From Stenotrophomonas sp. 704A1 (lineage in GTDB: Bacteria > Pseudomonadota > Gammaproteobacteria > Xanthomonadales > Xanthomonadaceae): 64,000 nucleotides of DNA. The position numbers were made by a program, and so were the translations under genes. The notes under the pieces were generated by a model, which did no database searches, was not told the DNA's origin, and saw only the letters and a list, made by a program, of their open reading frames with translations. Positions 60,127 through 64,000 of the stretch are shown here, piece by piece. The stretch is taken from contig NZ_CP130831.1 in NCBI RefSeq assembly GCF_030549525.1, positions 955,501 through 1,019,500 of the forward strand, read 5' to 3'. How positions within the stretch are numbered: position 1 is the stretch's first letter; each line of letters begins with the position of its first letter.

Positions 60127-61575
60127 TTACATTGCATGCGAGGTGGCTTGATCTTCGATGTATTGAATAAGGTCTTCGCAAAAAATGTTGATATCTGTCT
60201 CGTATTCGTTGCCTGCTTCAAGATCGAAATGAGAGTGAGCTATGGACATGTGCTTCAGATATGCGATCTGGAATCGCATAAACGCTTCCATGCGGTTGCT
60301 GCGACCGAAAAGTAATGCGTAGGCGATGCAATATCGATGATAGAGGGTGAGCATCGCGCCTTGCGGGATGTAGTCCTCTTCATATAGCTCTTCGATGTCT
60401 CTTGAGGTGTCCAGGTGACTCAGTAGGCGAGATACCGTTTTCTCGCTTGAGCTCTGTCCTTTCCAGTTGGGCGTGTACTTCGTTTTGATCTTCTTTTGGA
60501 TCGTGATGGCTGATAAGGCTGCAACACAGTCCGCCATTGAAATGTTGATGACGTCAAGATCTGTTCTGTGCCATTCGTGGAAGACATAGGCATGCAGAAC
60601 CTTCTGCGTTTCGTCGGCTATGTTTGTGATCTCGCTGGATCTCAACTCATAACCAGTGGCTTGGTGAACCAAGCGTGCCAGCTCATTTGCATGGGTTTGC
60701 AGGAAGGAGTGAATAGCTGCGAGTGATGTGACAGGTCGCAATAGGGCATCGCACTCCGTCGGTGAGGAGATGGAGTGAGCGAAGAGTGGCTCTATCTTGT
60801 ATTTGCTCAACTCGTCGTTTTCTGATTCGACAACCTGCTGATACTCGCCAACGAAGTGCAGGAATGGGAGTGTTAGCAAATAGATGTACAGCCTTTCGTG
60901 GAGGGGGGCGGCTTCTTTGCTGGGCAGGATAGTTGAGGGTTGATAGCTTTCTATTTGATGTGCGCCAAACATAAAGGCGCTTGCTATGGCTTCATCATTG
61001 CCATCGAAAGCCATGTAGATGGGTTCTATAAGCTCCTTGATGTGTTTGGCGTAGTATTCAAGGAGTTTCGATGGTGTGAGTCTGTTGGTGTGGATGTGGC
61101 TGCGTCTTTCTTCGTCAATCTCACGCTCAAGTGTGGATATGAGATAGGACGCTGCTTTTATGGTCTTTTCGTTTCTGGGGGTGTTGCGCTCTATCCAGTG
61201 CTCGAAGGTGGCCTTAATGGTTCCTGGTTTCGATATTCTTTGAAGCAGCTGGGTGTCGCTGGAGTCGTTCTTGATGTAAAGGAGCTTGATTGTTTTTAGG
61301 GTGGAGAGTGGAAGTGTACAGTTCCCAGTAGGAATCTCTTGTCCCAATGTGGAGTTTATGAAGTCAATGACTCCTTTAAGCTCCTTGCGGGTTATTGTTT
61401 TCCCCGAGGTATTAGAGTGTTTGGCTTTGCTGCCATCTGACGCATGCGCCATCTCGTAGTTGAGCTCTTCCAAAAGCTCGCTGATACTTCCAGTCTCAGA
61501 CGGATCTGTTTTTTGATCTTTTTCGAAGTCAAAGCGCGGCTTGTACTTCCCTGATTCGATGTTGCTGTTTTCCAT
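60127..61575 (-). CDS. Hypothetical protein of 482 aa, low GC
   Basis: I do not recognise this gene. It is a soluble, mostly helical protein without signal peptide or membrane segment. The N-terminal about 60 residues are Lys/Ser/Asp-rich and probably unstructured, and helical repeats such as TLPLSTLKTIKLLYIKNDSS and RNEKTIKAASYLISTLEREI follow. Cysteines are few; there is no P-loop or nuclease motif. One line counted gave 47% GC, far below the neighbouring umuC, so it was acquired separately. The start MENSNIESGKYKPRFDFE at 61575 is the first in frame. A terminator lies behind it. It stands between umuC and the relaxase, both on the same strand. Confidence 0.6.
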   Translation of the reverse strand: MENSNIESGKYKPRFDFEKDQKTDPSETGSISELLEELNYEMAHASDGSKAKHSNTSGKTITRKELKGVIDFINSTLGQEIPTGNCTLPLSTLKTIKLLYIKNDSSDTQLLQRISKPGTIKATFEHWIERNTPRNEKTIKAASYLISTLEREIDEERRSHIHTNRLTPSKLLEYYAKHIKELIEPIYMAFDGNDEAIASAFMFGAHQIESYQPSTILPSKEAAPLHERLYIYLLTLPFLHFVGEYQQVVESENDELSKYKIEPLFAHSISSPTECDALLRPVTSLAAIHSFLQTHANELARLVHQATGYELRSSEITNIADETQKVLHAYVFHEWHRTDLDVINISMADCVAALSAITIQKKIKTKYTPNWKGQSSSEKTVSRLLSHLDTSRDIEELYEEDYIPQGAMLTLYHRYCIAYALLFGRSNRMEAFMRFQIAYLKHMSIAHSHFDLEAGNEYETDINIFCEDLIQYIEDQATSHAM

Positions 61576-61637
61576 TTTCAGCCACCATCCTTTTGGTTGT
61601 GTCTAGTGTTTGATGATCGCTATTTCGCCGATCCTTG

Positions 61638-62939
61638 TCAGCGCACCTGCAGAAGGTCGCCCCACTTCGTTGTATAGCTGGGCGACAACGAATGCAATAT
61701 GGGTCGCCATTGAGCGTTGATAGTCACGTTGGACTGCTCTCCAAGTCTGGCTCCACCAACCCGCCAGCCCACGTTGCCTACTCCCACAGTGCCTCTGCCG
61801 AACTTCGCATTGATCTGGTCCAGCACGGCCATGGTGCGTTCGGCTTTCTCGTTAGGGCCAACGAAGAGGTCTGCCTGACGGGCTTCAGCCTGTACCAAGT
61901 TGGTCAGACCCACACCTCCACGTTTATAGGCCTGGATGCCTTGGCCACGGTCTGCCTGATCCATTATCGACTTGGCCAGGCGTCGCACTGTCCGTAGGAC
62001 TTCCCCTGTGTCCTGCGTAGGAAAGGGGAAAGGTGCGGCTCTGCTGGCATGGAACGAATCGCCCTTGAAGGAGTTGCCGTCCAGCCAGACCCACAGTGCA
62101 CCTGCCGCTTGGCCTCGCTTACGTAACTTCTCGCAGGCCACGCTGCAGAACGTGGCCAGGGCCTCCATCGGGTCGGTCACGTCACGACCAAAAGTACGGC
62201 TGACCACCAGTTGCTGGCGTTCGGGTTCTTCCAGTTCCAGATCGCTGCAGGGAATTCCCCGCAGCTCCATTTGGGTGCGGGCCAGAACTACCCCATAGTG
62301 CGCACGAACATGGTCGGTGGGGAGTGCGGCCAAATCTGCAGCAGTTCTTACCCCTTCGCCTGCCAGGCGTTCGGCGTAGCGCCTACCCACTCCCCACACA
62401 TCCTCGACGGCCAGAGCGTTGACGTTCTGTGCGGTGGCATGGAAGACGGCCAAGGAGCCCGCATGGACGGCACGCTTGGACTGGTCCTTGGCGAGCTTGT
62501 TGCCTGCCTTGGCCAGGGTGCGTGTGGCACCCAGGCCAGCGCAGCAGGGAATGCCCACCCATTGCAGGATGCGTTGGCGTGCTTCCAGGCAGGCCGCAAG
62601 AGGGTCTTTGAGGCCTTCCAGGTCGACGAAATTTTCATCGATTGAATAGATCTCCACCCTGGGGAAGAGATCCTGAAGAATCGTCACAATCCTGGCTGAC
62701 AGATCCCCGTACAGCGCGAAGTTGGCTGACCTGACGAGGACCTGCTTTCTGATGTCCTTGGGGACCTGGAAGATGGGCATACCCATTTTCAATCCCAAGG
62801 CCTTCGCCTCTGGCGACAGGGCGATACAGCATCCATCGCCATTGCCAAGCACAACAGTGGGTTTGCCTCGCAGCTTGGGGTCGAAGACCCGCTCGCATGA
62901 GACATAGAAGGTGTTGCCGTCGATAAGTGCGTAGCGCAT
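61638..62939 (-). CDS. umuC: UmuC-type Y-family DNA polymerase (Pol V catalytic subunit)
   Basis: A 433-aa Y-family polymerase for translesion synthesis. The palm carboxylates are in [17 protein letters not shown] and [13 protein letters not shown]; the HhH/finger region has [14 protein letters not shown]; a clamp-binding motif QADLF is in the C-terminal part ([10 protein letters not shown]). Length is normal. umuD precedes it on the same strand with a 38-nt gap, so they are cotranscribed and under SOS control (LexA site upstream of umuD). Plasmid and ICE-borne umuDC pairs raise mutation rate after DNA damage. Confidence 0.93.
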   Translation of the reverse strand: MRYALIDGNTFYVSCERVFDPKLRGKPTVVLGNGDGCCIALSPEAKALGLKMGMPIFQVPKDIRKQVLVRSANFALYGDLSARIVTILQDLFPRVEIYSIDENFVDLEGLKDPLAACLEARQRILQWVGIPCCAGLGATRTLAKAGNKLAKDQSKRAVHAGSLAVFHATAQNVNALAVEDVWGVGRRYAERLAGEGVRTAADLAALPTDHVRAHYGVVLARTQMELRGIPCSDLELEEPERQQLVVSRTFGRDVTDPMEALATFCSVACEKLRKRGQAAGALWVWLDGNSFKGDSFHASRAAPFPFPTQDTGEVLRTVRRLAKSIMDQADRGQGIQAYKRGGVGLTNLVQAEARQADLFVGPNEKAERTMAVLDQINAKFGRGTVGVGNVGWRVGGARLGEQSNVTINAQWRPILHSLSPSYTTKWGDLLQVR

Positions 62940-62977
62940 GCGGGCACGGTACGAGGCTCATGTATCAGGAGCTGAGA

Positions 62978-63421
62978 TCAGAGGTGCTGGGTGATGGACC
63001 AGCGAACCACACCCCAGATTTCCAGCTCGACATCCTCTGGCACGACGATGGATGGATATCCGCTACCGCTGGCCAAGACCATGCAGTTGTTACGCATGTA
63101 GAGCTTCTTGCAGACGAAGCCACCTTCCCACAGAGCCACGACTGTGTGCCCAGGTCGTGGACTGATCGAGCGATCGACAACCAAGAGATCGCCGTCGTGG
63201 ATACCGAAATCGGCCATCGACCCGCCGCAGTCGGCCTGCACCAGGAACGTAGCTGGTGGGTTAGGCACCAGCTTGGCATTGAGATCCAAGCGGTCCTCTT
63301 CCCGGAAGAAGTCTTCGGCAGGGCTAGGAAAGCCGCAGGCTGCAGTCGAGGCTAGAACAGGTAGGTGTAGGGATGGCAAGCCGTCCCGGACAGGTAGAGC
63401 TATCGCAGGCAGAGTCATCAT
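62978..63421 (-). CDS. umuD: UmuD-type S24 peptidase (Pol V accessory subunit)
   Basis: A 147-aa LexA/UmuD-like self-cleaving serine peptidase. The cleavage dipeptide is C29-G30 in STAACGFPSPAEDF, as in E. coli UmuD; the catalytic Ser is S68 in CGGSMADFGIHDGDLLVV and the Lys is K105 or K106 in GGFVCKKLYM. RecA-stimulated self-cleavage gives UmuD', which with UmuC forms Pol V. It has no HTH, so it is not LexA. It begins MMTLPAIALP at 63421; the second Met is an alternative start. The LexA-type operator lies 47 nt upstream. Confidence 0.92.
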   Translation of the reverse strand: MMTLPAIALPVRDGLPSLHLPVLASTAACGFPSPAEDFFREEDRLDLNAKLVPNPPATFLVQADCGGSMADFGIHDGDLLVVDRSISPRPGHTVVALWEGGFVCKKLYMRNNCMVLASGSGYPSIVVPEDVELEIWGVVRWSITQHL

Positions 63422-63463
63422 TGGTATGGCGCTCCATAGTCGTGAGTTGGAGCTAGATGTAGG

Positions 63464-63487
63464 CTTGTTAGTTATATTACTAACAAG
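63464..63487. promoter_or_regulatory. SOS/LexA operator (xanthomonad type) upstream of umuD
   Basis: TTAG-TTATAT-TACTA at 63468-63482 matches exactly the TTAG-N6-TACTA site recognised by Xanthomonas LexA, inside a longer near-palindrome with outer arms CTTG and CAAG (63464-63487). It ends 43 nt from the umuD start codon. Confidence 0.8.
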
Positions 63488-63639
63488 TCATTTGAGGCAA
63501 GCAATTGAGGAGCAAAGTGGCCTCGACCTGGCTGGTAGGGCGGCTCCCAACTCCGCACTGATACTCCTTTTTCAGCCGGGCGGCGAGAGGAACCCATGGG
63601 CTCTAATCATTACGTATCATCGACTTACCCGGGTTCACC

Positions 63640-64000
63640 CCCGTTTTCACGGACACTTACAAGAAGGCCGATCGAGGCCATGAGGAGTGTTCATGTCAAA
63701 GCGTCGCAAGTTCAGTGCCGAGTTCAAGCGTGGCGCGGTGGAGCAAGCCAGTCGGCCCGGTGTCAGCTGCGCCCAGGTAGCCCGTGAGTTGGGCATCCGT
63801 GACAGCCTGCTGACCCGCTGGAAGCGGGAGGCACAGGCGGTGGGAAAAGCCGCCTTTGTTGGCACCGGTAGCCCGCGTGACGAGGAAGTTGCCCGGCTCA
63901 AGCGCGAGTTGGCCCGGATCACCAAGGAGCGGGATTTTTTGCGAGAAGCGGCGACGTTCTTTGCCAAGGCATCATCCTGAGGTATCAGGTGATCGAACGT
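63640..64000 (+). mobile_element. IS3-family insertion sequence, left part (boundary approximate)
   Basis: OrfA of an IS3-type element lies at 63693-63980, and the segment CCCCCGTTTTCACGGACACT before it looks like an IS3-type terminal inverted repeat. I cannot fix the first base, since the matching right end is beyond the window. Confidence 0.6.
63693..63980 (+). CDS. IS3-family transposase OrfA
   Basis: A 95-aa OrfA. The N-terminal helix-turn-helix is FSAEFKRGAVEQASRPGVSC followed by VARELGIRDSLLTRWKREAQ. The C-terminal leucine zipper-like part is RLKRELARITKERDFLREAATFFAK, the usual end of IS3 OrfA before the frameshift into OrfB. The zipper part ending FFAKASS meets the stop at 63980. The OrfB (integrase core) would begin near here in the -1 frame and run beyond the window. 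I chose the ATG at 63693 (MSKRRKF), with GAGGAG upstream; an ATG two codons earlier also exists. Confidence 0.9.
   Translation: MSKRRKFSAEFKRGAVEQASRPGVSCAQVARELGIRDSLLTRWKREAQAVGKAAFVGTGSPRDEEVARLKRELARITKERDFLREAATFFAKASS

Larger units (their letters stand above)
32108..64000. mobile_element. Large accessory element carrying BREX and a mobilization/replication backbone (right end outside window)
   Basis: From the 3' end of tRNA-Ser(CGA) to the window edge all genes are accessory. First comes a BREX operon, then a DUF932, RadC, YqaJ, Gp3-like, AlpA-like and DUF3987 module, then a MobQ-like relaxase, umuDC and an IS3-type element. No integrase gene is seen, so it should lie past 64000 if this is an integrative element. 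The matching tRNA-Ser repeat must also be beyond the window. Confidence 0.7.

Noticed and set aside
60940..61299. 119-codon frame opposite the 482-aa gene, Cys/Gly-rich
   Set aside because: It has no domain and overlaps the longer intact frame completely; composition is typical of antisense of an AT-richer gene.

Overview
The window is from a high-GC gammaproteobacterium of the Xanthomonadaceae, most probably Stenotrophomonas. The reasons are the core gene order (phoB-phoR; tig-clpP-clpX-lon-hupB-ppiD with a tRNA cluster), the GTAG-headed inverted repeats that match the Stenotrophomonas SMAG/REP family, and a LexA site of the xanthomonad type (TTAG-N6-TACTA). No database search was possible; every assignment comes from motifs and recalled family features.

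Layout. 1-9370 is chromosomal core: phoR (partial) and phoB, an M48 metallopeptidase, glutaredoxin, an AhpD-like protein, an NAD-type isocitrate dehydrogenase, a cysteine hydrolase with its LysR neighbour, a TauE/SafE exporter, a BI-1/YccA protein, and tRNA-Pro and tRNA-Arg. 9344-16741 is a 7.4-kb decayed island inserted into the 3' end of tRNA-Arg. It is flanked by a 30-bp direct repeat of the tRNA end and carries an AbiTii-type abortive-infection gene, a broken tyrosine recombinase and a rearranged partial copy of it, a truncated phage C5-cytosine methyltransferase, and two envelope-type proteins. 16913-32107 is core again: tRNA-His, Lys, Lys, Leu; tig, clpP, clpX, lon, hupB; tRNA-Val and three tRNA-Asp; ppiD, an mltD-like gene, gloB, a methyltransferase, rnhA, dnaQ, a PP2C phosphatase and tRNA-Ser(CGA).

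32108-64000 is a large accessory element that starts at the 3' end of tRNA-Ser and runs past the window. Its cargo is a 19-kb BREX anti-phage operon (33473-52797): brxR, brxE-like, brxA, brxB, brxC, a RecD-like helicase, a TPR protein with two cold-shock-like domains, pglX split in two, a BrxU-like GmrSD enzyme, pglZ and brxL. Most junctions are 4-nt GTGA/ATGA overlaps, so the operon looks translationally coupled. BrxL marks it as type 1, but the BrxE-like protein, the embedded helicase/TPR-CSD pair, the BrxU-like gene and the PglX split at the edge of its target-recognition region make it unusual. This is the best candidate for an undescribed system variant.

The backbone behind BREX looks like an integrative mobilizable element: a DUF932 protein, RadC/JAMM protein, YqaJ-type nuclease, Gp3-like protein, AlpA-like regulator and DUF3987 protein. 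After these come a short MobQ-like relaxase with a possible oriT, an unrecognised 482-aa protein, and an SOS-controlled umuDC pair. The window ends inside an IS3-family insertion sequence.
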